From assembly GCF_017745275.1 (NCBI RefSeq), contig NZ_JAGHZS010000007.1:502751-566750 (forward strand): a stretch of DNA of 64,000 bases. The letters run 5' to 3'. Below are positions 46,775-55,313 of the stretch, piece by piece (position 1 is the first letter of the stretch; every line of letters begins with the position of its first letter). The notes under the pieces are model-generated. The model saw only the letters and a list, made by a program, of their open reading frames with translations, was not told the DNA's origin and ran no database searches. Both the position numbers and the translations under genes were made by a program. Source of the DNA: Chitinophaga sp. GTDB lineage: Bacteria; Bacteroidota; Bacteroidia; Chitinophagales; Chitinophagaceae.

Positions 46775-47365
46775 TTAATCTTCCAGGAATAACAACAGTA
46801 AGGGCAATAAGCTGGTAGCGGGATAGGAATCCGCAAAGTTCTTTAACCGGCGCATGGCTTCACTGAGCTGATTTTTTACTGTTTTAGGGGAGATGGCGTA
46901 CAAACGGGCTATTTCTTCAATAGGCTTATTTTCATACCTGTTCAGGATAAAAATCTGTTTCATACGCTCCGGCATACGATCCAGCTCTCCCATAATGGCA
47001 ATGTTAACAGCGGTGAGCTCTGCTTCTACTTCGGCAGTGTTATGGTGAGGATCGATACTGAGTTCATTTTCAAGGTAGGACTGGAAATGCTGAAGATGTT
47101 TTTCCTTCAGACCTCTGGCCCGCAGGAAACCCAATATCCGGTAATACAAACAGGTGACCAGGAAAGATTTTGCATCGGCTCCTTCCAGGTGAAGAGAGGG
47201 AAACTGCTGCCATACATATACGAAAGTTTCCTGCACAATATCCATCGCATCCGGGGCATAACCGATTTTCTTATTGGCAATCCGGAAAAGCGTATCCCAA
47301 TGGGCCAGGTAAATATCCTTAAATAGAAGCTCGATATTTTGTGTTGCAGAAGATTCCATTCGCAT
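46775..47365 (-). CDS. ECF RNA polymerase sigma factor (FecI-like, Bacteroidota type)
   Basis: About 196 residues. Region 2 is APDAMDIVQETFVYVWQQF and region 4 is IFILNRYENKPIEEIARLY with ISPKTVKNQLSEAMRRLK. The in-frame TTG at 47377 is less likely than the ATGs at 47365 or 47359. It is first in the nine-gene operon that ends at 32497. The C-terminal tail is unusually hydrophobic (PATSLLPLLLLFLED), which may contact the membrane or FecR. Confidence 0.93.
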   Translation of the reverse strand: MRMESSATQNIELLFKDIYLAHWDTLFRIANKKIGYAPDAMDIVQETFVYVWQQFPSLHLEGADAKSFLVTCLYYRILGFLRARGLKEKHLQHFQSYLENELSIDPHHNTAEVEAELTAVNIAIMGELDRMPERMKQIFILNRYENKPIEEIARLYAISPKTVKNQLSEAMRRLKNFADSYPATSLLPLLLLFLED

Positions 47366-47374
47366 ACAATGGAA

Positions 47375-47382
47375 CAAAAGTA
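47375..47382 (-). promoter_or_regulatory. Possible -7 element for the sigma factor operon
   Basis: On the minus strand TACTTTTG is an exact TAnnTTTG match ten bases before the ATG at 47365. The leader would be very short and no -33 element is clear. Confidence 0.3.
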
Positions 47383-47434
47383 AAATAGTTGTTCATATCG
47401 GGGTATAATGGCAGGTTAATAATTTATTAAGAAA

Positions 47435-47538
47435 GCATTTAGCCATTAGGTTTTAGCTTTTAGCAAAATGCAGCGGAGAACATGATGTGTTCATATCCGC
47501 TGCATTTTGCTAAAAGCTAAAACCTAATGGCTAACAGC
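47435..47538. repeat. Intergenic palindromic element, copy C
   Basis: 43-base arms (47435-47477 and 47496-47538) with an 18-base loop, same element as copy B in the opposite orientation. Where B has AGCTTTT in one arm and AAAAGCT in the other, C has AGGTTTT and AAAACCT, a paired change that keeps the stem. It lies between the sigma operon start and the SusD stop, six bases from that stop codon. Confidence 0.88.
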
Positions 47539-47543
47539 TATCC

Positions 47544-49010
47544 TCATGGATTCTGTGGGAAGTTCACCGGATCCCGGTGCAAATCTATTTCACTTTGCGG
47601 GATAGGGAACAATAACCGGGCGGGCGTTAATACCGGTGTAGCCAGGTTATATTCTTTCAGTAAATGCGCCTGCATAATCGCGATCCCTTTGGAATAGCGG
47701 ATCAGATCGAACCAGCGATTATTTTCGAAAGCCAGCTCTACTCTTCTCTCTGCAAAGATCGCATCACGGAAGCTGGCCTGGTCCGGCAGATCAGTAGCTG
47801 TTTTGCCTTTAAGTCCGGCTCTTACCCTTACCTGGTTCAGGTAATCAAACGCGGAGCCGGGACCGTTAGCCGCGCTATATCCCTGCTCATTGAGCGCTTC
47901 CGCCTGCAGGAGTAAAATATCTGCGTAACGTAATATAGGAAAGCTGCTGCCTCCATCACCGGTGGCGCCGGGTACATCCAGGTATTTTTTGATGTAGTTC
48001 CCCACCTGCGTGGTAGTGGCATTTTTGTAAGACACCGTATCCAGTGAGGCCGCGAATCGCTTATCATCTTTTTCGTAGGCAGATACCAGGTTGTTCGTAG
48101 GCCTGTTATTGTTAGATCCCCCATAGGCGACACCGTTATAGTAAAATGAAAACGGTACCATGTCGGTGAAGTAGGTGTTCCCTTCTGAAGGACTTAATCC
48201 TTTCTTATATCGGATCGTGAACAGTACTTCACTGTTGATAGCGTTGGCAGGATTATACAGGCTGGCATAATCGGCCTGCAACGTATAGCCGGTAACGTTT
48301 TTAAGCACGGCGGTAGCCGCAGACCATTTTTTCTCTGTCACATACACCTTGCCTAATAAGCCACTGGCCGTACCAGCGGTAGCGCGGCCATAATCTGCTG
48401 CATTGCTGTAAGCTGCCGGCAATAAGGCGGCAGCGGATTGCAGGTCTTTCTCTATCTGCCCATATACTTCTGTTACATCATTACGTTTATCGTTCTGTGC
48501 TTCTGAAGTGGTTTCCGTTTTGATAACCAGCGGCACTTTGCCATACAAACGCACCAGGTCGAAATAAACAAATGCTCTCAAAAACTGCGCTTCTCCCCTG
48601 AATTGTTTTTTAGACGAATCCGGGATAGCGGCCGCATCTATCTGGTCCAGTACAGCATTAGCGCGGGAGATGGCCACATAAGCACCTGCGTATACATCTG
48701 TCAGGAAAGGATTGGTAGTGGTTTCGGTGAAGAGGTCGATCTGGGAAGCTACACCGCCCAGGGCGCCCCTGTCCAGGATATCGGTATTATCACTTCTTAC
48801 TTCCATCAGGTAGTAAGCTGATTTCCCGTACAGGCGGGTGTTCTGCAAGCCATCATAAATGGCGTTCACACCCTGCTGGAAATCGTTCGCCGTTTTAAAG
48901 AAGGTGGCGGTGGTTTGGTTAGACACCGGTGTGAGATTGATAAAATCTTTGCTGCAGGAAGATATAACCGTTATCAGCGACAACCCTGCTATTTTTATAT
49001 TCAGCTTCAT
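47544..49010 (-). CDS. SusD/RagB-family lipoprotein
   Basis: 488 residues, with VISSC at the lipobox (Cys19). It has SusD landmarks GEAQFLRAFVYFDLVRLYG (about 130), GLLGKVYVTEKKW and VELAFENNRWFDLIRYSKG, ending LLFPIPQSEIDLHRD. Partner of the SusC encoded 12 bases upstream. No sugar enzymes adjoin this pair, so its ligand is unknown. Confidence 0.95.
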   Translation of the reverse strand: MKLNIKIAGLSLITVISSCSKDFINLTPVSNQTTATFFKTANDFQQGVNAIYDGLQNTRLYGKSAYYLMEVRSDNTDILDRGALGGVASQIDLFTETTTNPFLTDVYAGAYVAISRANAVLDQIDAAAIPDSSKKQFRGEAQFLRAFVYFDLVRLYGKVPLVIKTETTSEAQNDKRNDVTEVYGQIEKDLQSAAALLPAAYSNAADYGRATAGTASGLLGKVYVTEKKWSAATAVLKNVTGYTLQADYASLYNPANAINSEVLFTIRYKKGLSPSEGNTYFTDMVPFSFYYNGVAYGGSNNNRPTNNLVSAYEKDDKRFAASLDTVSYKNATTTQVGNYIKKYLDVPGATGDGGSSFPILRYADILLLQAEALNEQGYSAANGPGSAFDYLNQVRVRAGLKGKTATDLPDQASFRDAIFAERRVELAFENNRWFDLIRYSKGIAIMQAHLLKEYNLATPVLTPARLLFPIPQSEIDLHRDPVNFPQNP

Positions 49011-49022
49011 AAATTCCTGTTT

Positions 49023-52000
49023 TTAGAATGAAAGATTAACACCAGCGGTGAATGTTCTGGGTAATGGATAAGTACCATAGTCCTCTCCCTGCGACAACGG
49101 GCTATCCGGTCTGGCGTTTACTTCCGGGTTGTAGCCGGTGTATTTGGTCCAGGTATAAATGTTCTGTCCGGATACATATACCCGCAATCCCTGTACTTTA
49201 TTACGTAGGATTTTCTGGTCAAAAGTATACCCGATGGTCAGGTTACGTAAACGCACATACGAACCGTCTTCCACGAAGAAAGAGCTTGGCTGCGCGCTGT
49301 TGCCGGTGGTCACGCGGTTAGGACGGATGGTGTTGCCATCGCCCGGATCGGTGGGCGACTTCCAGTAGCCCATCTCTTCAATCATCTGGTTGGCATTTCC
49401 TTCCCCGTTATACAGGAAGCGGCGTTGCAGGTTCATGATCTTATTACCGTGAGAAGCCTGCAATGCAATAGTGAGATCGAAACCTTTGTATTTAAACTCG
49501 TTGGAGAGTCCCCATATAAATTTAGGGAAATAGCTACCGATATCGGTTCTGTCGTTCGCATCAATTTTTTGATCGCCGTTCACATCAATGAACCTGCGAT
49601 CACCAGGTTTGGTGGTGGCGTAGTGTGGATAAGCATCAATGGCTGCCTGATCTTTAAAGGAGCCGCCATTTACATAGCCATAGAAGCTACCGATAGGTGA
49701 TCCAACCCGGGTAATGTACAACTGGGAGATCGTACCATTACCGCCATCAGAAATGATGGGCGCATTGTTGGTGCCCAGCTGTAACACTTCATTTTTATTG
49801 GCAGAGATGTTGAAGCTGGTATTCCACGCAAAAGCACCGGTCAGGTTACGGGTATTCAAGCCAAATTCCACCCCGCTGTTGCGCACTTTACCAATATTTT
49901 TCAGCGCGGTACCAAAGCCGGAACTAAGTGCTACCGGTACATTCAGCAGCAGGTCGGATGTAGTAGCACGGTAATAATCTGCACTCAGGTAGATGCGATT
50001 TGTAAAGAAGCCGATATCGATACCGGCATTCAGTTGTATCGTTTTTTCCCAGGTCAGGTCCGGGTTGGCAGGTTGCGATAATCCCACGCCGTTCACGGCC
50101 GTGCCGGCGCCGTTACCCAGTACATAGCCGTTAGAGGCCAACAGGTCGTAAGAAGCGTAGTTGGCGATCTGGAAGTTACCGGAAGTACCGTAGCTTACCC
50201 GGGCTTTCAGTTCAGAGATCGCTTTTACCTTGAAGAAGGATTCATTGCTAACGAGCCATCCACCTGATACTGCCGGGAAATAGCCCCATTTATTATTGGC
50301 CCCAAAGCGGGAGGAGCCGTCCGCACGGATGCTGGCGGAAATGAAGTATTTATCATCGTAGTTATAATTAGCCCTGCCGAGGTAGGATAACAGCGACCAT
50401 TGTGATTCCGTAGAAGTACCACTGGTAATGGTAGCGGCGTTAATCGTATGTACGGCATCGTTAGGAAACCCGGTACCTACCGTTTCATTGGCTTTGGTAG
50501 TATTCTTCTGGGAAGTGTAACCTGCCAGTACATCGAAGCGATGTTTTTCGTGCAGGCTGAACTGGTAGTTCAGGGTATTTTCCCAGAGCCAGTTGGTAGA
50601 CAACGCGGATTGCGCTGATCCTTTTGGAATGGTAGGTGCTCCCTGCTGAATGGGTTTGTAGCTGCCCAGTGTAGAGGGCCGGAAGTAATTGCGGCTGAAA
50701 TGATTGATATCGGTGCCAAAGAAGGTTTTAAACTTCAGTCCTTTGATGATTTCATATTCTCCCCATACATTGCCGAGGTTGCGTATATGATCCATTTTAT
50801 CGTCGATCTGTGTGGCCAGTGCTACGGGGTTTTCACCGCCGGAGTAGCCGTAGGCCCAGGTGTTCTGGCGGTTGGTAGCCAGTGATCCGTCAGGATTATA
50901 TACGGGGAATACCGGGGAGGCCTTGAGTGCGTTGCTGAGGATGCCGTCGAATGTCCACGGGCCTTCACTATTGATCAGGTCGTAGTGATCATAGCTGGGA
51001 TTCACGGAAACGCCTATCCGCAGTTTTTCCGTGAGGTTGGCAGTGAGGTTGGCTCTCAGTCCATATCTTTTATAGCCCGAGCCGAGGATGATCCCTTTCT
51101 GATCGAGGTAGTTGCCGGATACATAGTATTGAAATTTCTCATTGCCACCGGAAGCATAGAGCGTATGGTTCTGAATGGGTGCGGTTCTGAAGAGCGCATC
51201 CTGCCAGTCGGTGTTGGTGAGTCCCTGGTTCCCTGCCAGGTAGGGCAGTATTTCGGGTGCAATCTGATAATTGGAACTCCCTCTTGTGGCGTTATCGTCT
51301 GTAATTTTACCGGATGGTTTAAAATCGAGGTAGGCATTGTTCTTTGCATCAAAGCTGAACTTCGACCACTCGTAGGCGTCCATCAGTTTTATTTTTTTGC
51401 TGGCTTGCTGGAAGCCGGCATACATGCTGTAACCAAAGGAAGGCGGGCCGGTTGTTTTACCTTTTTTAGTGGTAATCAGTACCACGCCGTTAGAGGCCCT
51501 GGAGCCGTAGATAGCAGCGGACGAGGCATCTTTGAGGATATCGATGGAAGCGATGTCGTCGCTGTTCAGGGTACTGAGCGGATCAGGTGATTTCTGGAAA
51601 GATGCCTGCCCGGTGATATTCACGACGTCGGTAGATCCCTGCAGATTCTTCAGGTCGTTCGACAACGGGATACCGTCCACAACATATAGTGGGTCGATGC
51701 CGGCAGAGATAGAGTTGAGGCCGCGGATACGTACGCTGATGCTACCTCCCGGGGCGCCCGTATTTTGCAACACCTGTACACCGGGCACTTTACCGGCAAT
51801 GGCCTGTTCAAAGCTGGTGACAGGCTGATCTTTCAAATCGGCTGCGCGAACGGAGGCCACAGCGCCGGTGATTTCTTTGCGGCGTTGCACGCCATACCCC
51901 ACTACCACCACCTGGTTCAGGGAGGAGGTAGATTCTTTCAGGGTGACGTTTACCTGGCGGGGTGTGGCATCAGACAGGCTAATGCCCCCTACTAATGCCG

Positions 52001-52289
52001 GTTCAAAACCAATAGACGTAAATTGTACGCTGTAAGGGCCGCCGGCAGCGAGATTGGTAATGCGGAATATGCCGCTGGCGTTGGTTTGAGCGGAGGCCGT
52101 AGCGCCGGTCGTTTCATTTTTCACCACTACAGATACGCCCGGTATGCCTTGTTGCCGTTCGCTCTGAACAGTACCGGTAACGACTGCACGTTTTTCCTGG
52201 GCCAACAGGAATAAGGGTGTCAGTAAAGTAAGGAGTAGTATTGCACTCCGCCATTGTGCTTTTAAAGACCGAAAGTAAAAAGAATCCAT
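49023..52289 (-). CDS. SusC/RagA-family TonB-dependent outer membrane receptor
   Basis: About 1088 residues from the ATG at 52289 (MDSFYFRSLKAQWRSAILLL, a signal peptide ending near LFLLAQ). An in-frame start at 52370 adds a non-signal leader. A carboxypeptidase regulatory domain (about 45-125) is followed by NQVVVVGYGVQRRKEITG, the plug and a barrel ending FTAGVNLSF. It carries its ligand across the outer membrane with the adjoining SusD. It is separate from the fasciclin operon by the palindromic element and orientation of stops. Confidence 0.94.
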   Translation of the reverse strand: MDSFYFRSLKAQWRSAILLLTLLTPLFLLAQEKRAVVTGTVQSERQQGIPGVSVVVKNETTGATASAQTNASGIFRITNLAAGGPYSVQFTSIGFEPALVGGISLSDATPRQVNVTLKESTSSLNQVVVVGYGVQRRKEITGAVASVRAADLKDQPVTSFEQAIAGKVPGVQVLQNTGAPGGSISVRIRGLNSISAGIDPLYVVDGIPLSNDLKNLQGSTDVVNITGQASFQKSPDPLSTLNSDDIASIDILKDASSAAIYGSRASNGVVLITTKKGKTTGPPSFGYSMYAGFQQASKKIKLMDAYEWSKFSFDAKNNAYLDFKPSGKITDDNATRGSSNYQIAPEILPYLAGNQGLTNTDWQDALFRTAPIQNHTLYASGGNEKFQYYVSGNYLDQKGIILGSGYKRYGLRANLTANLTEKLRIGVSVNPSYDHYDLINSEGPWTFDGILSNALKASPVFPVYNPDGSLATNRQNTWAYGYSGGENPVALATQIDDKMDHIRNLGNVWGEYEIIKGLKFKTFFGTDINHFSRNYFRPSTLGSYKPIQQGAPTIPKGSAQSALSTNWLWENTLNYQFSLHEKHRFDVLAGYTSQKNTTKANETVGTGFPNDAVHTINAATITSGTSTESQWSLLSYLGRANYNYDDKYFISASIRADGSSRFGANNKWGYFPAVSGGWLVSNESFFKVKAISELKARVSYGTSGNFQIANYASYDLLASNGYVLGNGAGTAVNGVGLSQPANPDLTWEKTIQLNAGIDIGFFTNRIYLSADYYRATTSDLLLNVPVALSSGFGTALKNIGKVRNSGVEFGLNTRNLTGAFAWNTSFNISANKNEVLQLGTNNAPIISDGGNGTISQLYITRVGSPIGSFYGYVNGGSFKDQAAIDAYPHYATTKPGDRRFIDVNGDQKIDANDRTDIGSYFPKFIWGLSNEFKYKGFDLTIALQASHGNKIMNLQRRFLYNGEGNANQMIEEMGYWKSPTDPGDGNTIRPNRVTTGNSAQPSSFFVEDGSYVRLRNLTIGYTFDQKILRNKVQGLRVYVSGQNIYTWTKYTGYNPEVNARPDSPLSQGEDYGTYPLPRTFTAGVNLSF

Positions 52290-52728
52290 AGGTGTTTTTT
52301 GAGGCCCTGCACAAGCTGTTGCCACGCCTGTGAAAGAGAAGCACTTGGGTAAATGCTCACTGATGTACAAGGGCCAGTTGATAAAACTGTTTATAAAACC
52401 GATGACAGATGACTGCGATTAGATTTCAATTCAGGATTAAAAGTACCAACTAGTTTTTAGTCTACCAAATCAATAGACTAATATAGGCACGTTATTTTTC
52501 GCAGTAGATAAATTTACTTTGTGGCAGATAAACAAGGGATATTAATTACACAGCCGGTAAAAAATGGAGCATCTCAACATGGAAGGCTGTTATTAAAGGC
52601 AGAACTTTTCGAGGTGTTTATTAATGTATCAAAAGCAGAAAGCTATTGTTGCGATTGATTATTGCGAATATTAATACGCTTCGATCAATCGCTGCAATAA
52701 CTTTCTGCTTTCTGCTTTTTGCTTTCCG
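52290..52728. other. Gene-free region upstream of the second SusC
   Basis: AT-rich sequence with the promoter side of susC and the hairpin at 52631-52720. A short inverted pattern (ctagtttttagtctac, near 52450) was noted but is weak. No gene and no sure promoter was found. Confidence 0.4.
52631..52720. repeat. Hairpin element D, same architecture as the palindromic elements
   Basis: Left arm 52631-52666 pairs with right arm 52678-52720; the right arm has one extra 7-base CTTTCTG unit. The outer arms are made of GCAGAAA units, and the inner part is ATTGxxGCGATTGAT. It ends eight bases from the stop of the minus gene at 52729. Sequence differs from copies A-C, but the layout (7-base units outside, unique core inside, at a gene end) is the same. 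Confidence 0.65.
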
Positions 52729-53031
52729 CTATTTCTCAAAAAACACTACATCTTCTTCGCCAGGTTCTATATCGGCTAGCTTTTCTTCCCAACCTGGTGA
52801 TAGCTTAAAGATCTCATGCAGACCACCGATGAGTTCCAGCCAGCCGGACATTTCATCGGATACTTCCAATGTTTCGCCATCGGCGGATTCAAATACCAGG
52901 AAGGTGGCTTCTCCCGGGTATGCGTATACTTTATAGCCTGAAATACGTACTACGTTCTCCCATTCGAGGGTGTCGTCAATATCTTCGTCGTATTTAACGG
53001 CAAGTCCTGATTCATCAAATGCTATATCCAT
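52729..53031 (-). CDS. Small acidic protein of unknown function
   Basis: 100 residues, strongly acidic, no signal. The pattern LEWENVVRISGYKVYAYPGE, FESADGETLEVSDEMSGW and LIGGLHEIFKL resembles small immunity-like proteins found next to toxins, but no toxin gene adjoins. It follows the 304-residue gene by 12 bases and is probably co-transcribed with it. Confidence 0.65.
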   Translation of the reverse strand: MDIAFDESGLAVKYDEDIDDTLEWENVVRISGYKVYAYPGEATFLVFESADGETLEVSDEMSGWLELIGGLHEIFKLSPGWEEKLADIEPGEEDVVFFEK

Positions 53032-53043
53032 ATCGCGAAGGTA

Positions 53044-53958
53044 TTAAATTTTAGGGGGATCATTTTTGTCCGTAAAAGACATCCTGATTTTGAATAAGCC
53101 GCTCTCTCCCCCGTCGTTATCGGATACCAGGTGAAGTAACAGGTGATCCGTTGCAACACGCTCTACGCAGATGCCTTCTATTTTTTCCTGGTTAAAAACC
53201 GGTGATGCTGTTGCCAGGTTCAACCAACCTTCTATCACCAGTGAAGTACCAGATAATTTTTTGGAGATGTTTGTGACCCATCCAATATAACTGTCGCCGA
53301 CGGCGCCATCGTCATAGGTACTGGCGGTGGCCTCTGACGACAAGGTGCACAGCAGCCAGTCCTTCTCCGGCACATAACAAAGATCCGATACACCTGCAAA
53401 TACCGGGGTGGGCGTTGCTAACGTTAACGGCAATACGGAAATGCCTGTTGTACCGGGTTGTTCCCAGAAACCATCCCGCACCAAAACCAGCTGGTTCACA
53501 GGATGACCGTCGTGCCCCCGGTTACCCAATAACAGGGTATTTCCTATTACAGTGGCCCCTTCTATGTTCCATTCTTTTACACCGCTTGCCGTCAACTGCA
53601 GCAGGACATCAGCCGGGTACGGAAATCGCTCCAGTGGCGCTCCCGCGGGCAAGGGCATCAGCAATAGCTGGCAGCGTTGCGGCGTAGACAAGGATCCTGT
53701 CACCAGCAGGTAAGACTGGTCCTGCCGGGTGATCACGGTCGCTGCCTCGAAATCCTGTTTTAGTGCTTTGGCAATCCTTTTACTGGGAGCTTCTGCAATG
53801 GGAATACGCGCCACTTCTCCGTAATGCCGATCCAGCACCAGGATACAGGTAGCATCATCGCCCACCAGGTACAACTGTTCATCTGCGTAAATGATAGCAG
53901 AGGCCGATGGAAAATCCGGCAGCAATAAAGTATGTAATACAGTAATGGACGTTTCCAT
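53044..53958 (-). CDS. Beta-propeller-like protein of unknown function
   Basis: 304 residues, no signal peptide. Repeating blade-like strands are seen (AIIYADEQLYLVGDD, SYLLVTGSL, VIGNTLLLGNRGHDG, VSDLCYVPEKDWLLCTLS), and the region EKIEGICVERV near the end. It resembles DUF6929/DUF3616-type propellers of Bacteroidota; the name is from memory and not tested. Role unknown. Confidence 0.65.
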   Translation of the reverse strand: METSITVLHTLLLPDFPSASAIIYADEQLYLVGDDATCILVLDRHYGEVARIPIAEAPSKRIAKALKQDFEAATVITRQDQSYLLVTGSLSTPQRCQLLLMPLPAGAPLERFPYPADVLLQLTASGVKEWNIEGATVIGNTLLLGNRGHDGHPVNQLVLVRDGFWEQPGTTGISVLPLTLATPTPVFAGVSDLCYVPEKDWLLCTLSSEATASTYDDGAVGDSYIGWVTNISKKLSGTSLVIEGWLNLATASPVFNQEKIEGICVERVATDHLLLHLVSDNDGGESGLFKIRMSFTDKNDPPKI

Positions 53959-54003
53959 GCCCGGTTTTGTTAGTAAAGTTGCCGAAGCAAATGCCCTGTT
54001 AAT

Positions 54004-54771
54004 TTATTTCCTGGCTACCACTTTTTTAATGGCCTTTGCCCAAAGAACGCCCAGCTGTGCAGCGCCTTGTTCATTAGGATGCAGTTGAAAAGTACCTGCC
54101 TTGCCATGTTCCTGGATAAACAGTTCCGGGTGCTTTTCAAAATATTTAAATCCACTGGTGTCGCCTATGAATACCTGTTTAGGATGAGATGCCTTGTAGC
54201 TGGCGGCTACTGCATCCAATACCGGGAAATAGGATTGCAGCCGCGCCAGTCCTTCCGCGAGGTAGCGGGAACTATTTTGCGTAGTGGGACTATACCAGAT
54301 TGGATGATGTAAGATGACGATACAGCCGGGATAATCCGTTAACAGGCGATCCAGTATTGCTTTCACGTTCTTTTTATAATCGTCCGGAGATACGGGAGAA
54401 CCGTTGGGTCCCTCACTGGCGCTGTCGTTGGTGCCCAGTATCATAGAAAATACCAGGGTAGCGTCTTTATCGCTTTTAAATACATCGGCGGCCTTTATAA
54501 CGTTGTTGAATAAACGATTTGTAGCAGGCAGGAAGTCGACCGTAGTAGAGCCGCTCACCCCCTGGTTGCTATAGTTCACCTGGAAATTGGGCAGGGCCTG
54601 TTTCAGCCATTCACATCCTTTCACGGGTGGAGCATCCTGTTGCGGATGTGCCAGGCCGGCGCCCTGGGTGATACTGTTGCCAATAAAAACGATATCCAGT
54701 TTTTTGGATTGCGCCATGGTGGTGAGTCCCAGCACCAGGCAGCATAAGGTAGAAGTGAGTTTATTCATCAT
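54004..54771 (-). CDS. Secreted SGNH/GDSL-family hydrolase
   Basis: About 255 residues. The signal peptide begins MMNKLTSTLCCLVLGLTTMA; an in-frame start at 54810 adds only a leader. SGNH blocks: FIGNSITQGAG (Ser), NQGVSGSTT, MILGTNDSA (Asn) and, near the end, QLHPNEQGAAQLG (His). Relatives are sialate or other glycan acetylesterases. No linked sugar locus on this side of the window. Confidence 0.85.
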   Translation of the reverse strand: MMNKLTSTLCCLVLGLTTMAQSKKLDIVFIGNSITQGAGLAHPQQDAPPVKGCEWLKQALPNFQVNYSNQGVSGSTTVDFLPATNRLFNNVIKAADVFKSDKDATLVFSMILGTNDSASEGPNGSPVSPDDYKKNVKAILDRLLTDYPGCIVILHHPIWYSPTTQNSSRYLAEGLARLQSYFPVLDAVAASYKASHPKQVFIGDTSGFKYFEKHPELFIQEHGKAGTFQLHPNEQGAAQLGVLWAKAIKKVVARK

Positions 54772-54855
54772 GTAGAGATAATATTGCATCGTGTAAAATA
54801 AGATGTTCAACCGATAATTTTTTAGGAGAAGGTCATCTCACAAAAAAAATTTCCT

Positions 54856-54871
54856 GTAACCAAATGGTTAC
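54856..54871. promoter_or_regulatory. ArsR-type operator 1
   Basis: GTAACC-AAAT-GGTTAC, a perfect 6-4-6 inverted repeat. Together with operator 2, whose centre is 24 bases away, it flanks the -7 element of the ArsR gene. Confidence 0.75.
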
Positions 54872-54872
54872 T

Positions 54873-54880
54873 TATATTTG
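54873..54880 (+). promoter_or_regulatory. -7 element of the ArsR/SRPBCC operon
   Basis: TATATTTG is an exact TAnnTTTG match, placed between and touching the two operators. The start codon is 36 bases downstream. Confidence 0.6.
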
Positions 54881-54895
54881 TAACCGAAAGGTTAC
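54880..54895. promoter_or_regulatory. ArsR-type operator 2
   Basis: GTAACC-GAAA-GGTTAC, same half-sites as operator 1. It overlaps the last base of the -7 element and the probable transcription start, so binding would block transcription. Confidence 0.75.
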
Positions 54896-54915
54896 ATAAC
54901 TTAAAAACAGTTATT

Positions 54916-55257
54916 TTGAGAAGAGATGTATTTCAGGCAATAGCTGACCCTACACGCCGTCAGATCATCGGTTTACTGGCTAATGCTTCATTAAACCTGA
55001 ACAGTATCGCCGATAACTTCGGTATCAGCCGGCCGGCGATATCGCGGCATATCCGCATCCTGACGGAATGTGGACTCATTAGCATCCGGCAGGAAGGCAG
55101 ACAACGTTATTGCAGCGCCGATTTAAAGCAGTTGAAAACGGTGGCCGACTGGACTGCACAATATCATGCCTTTTGGTCGGGTAAGCTGGATGAATTGGAA
55201 GGGTTCCTCGCCGGCAAGCCTGCCAGAACACCGCGCAGGAAAAAGCAATCGGAATAA
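54916..55257 (+). CDS. ArsR-family winged-helix regulator
   Basis: 113 residues. It starts with MRRDVFQAIADPTRRQIIGL, the usual beginning of ArsR proteins paired with SRPBCC genes; the start codon must be TTG, since no in-frame ATG is near. The helix-turn-helix is LNSIADNFGISRPAISRHIRI and the wing follows (EGRQRYCSAD). No metal-binding cysteine motif (ELCVCDL-like) is present, so it is not a classic metal sensor. It probably represses itself through the two GTAACC palindromes. Confidence 0.88.
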   Translation: MRRDVFQAIADPTRRQIIGLLANASLNLNSIADNFGISRPAISRHIRILTECGLISIRQEGRQRYCSADLKQLKTVADWTAQYHAFWSGKLDELEGFLAGKPARTPRRKKQSE

Positions 55258-55313
55258 CGGCGACGTTTTGTCGCAACAACAGAGATATTTATTCATTCAT
55301 AAAACAATGATCT

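Noticed and set aside
52631..52720. Copy of the A-C palindromic element
   Set aside because: The arms and core differ in sequence, so it is listed as a separate hairpin with a similar layout.
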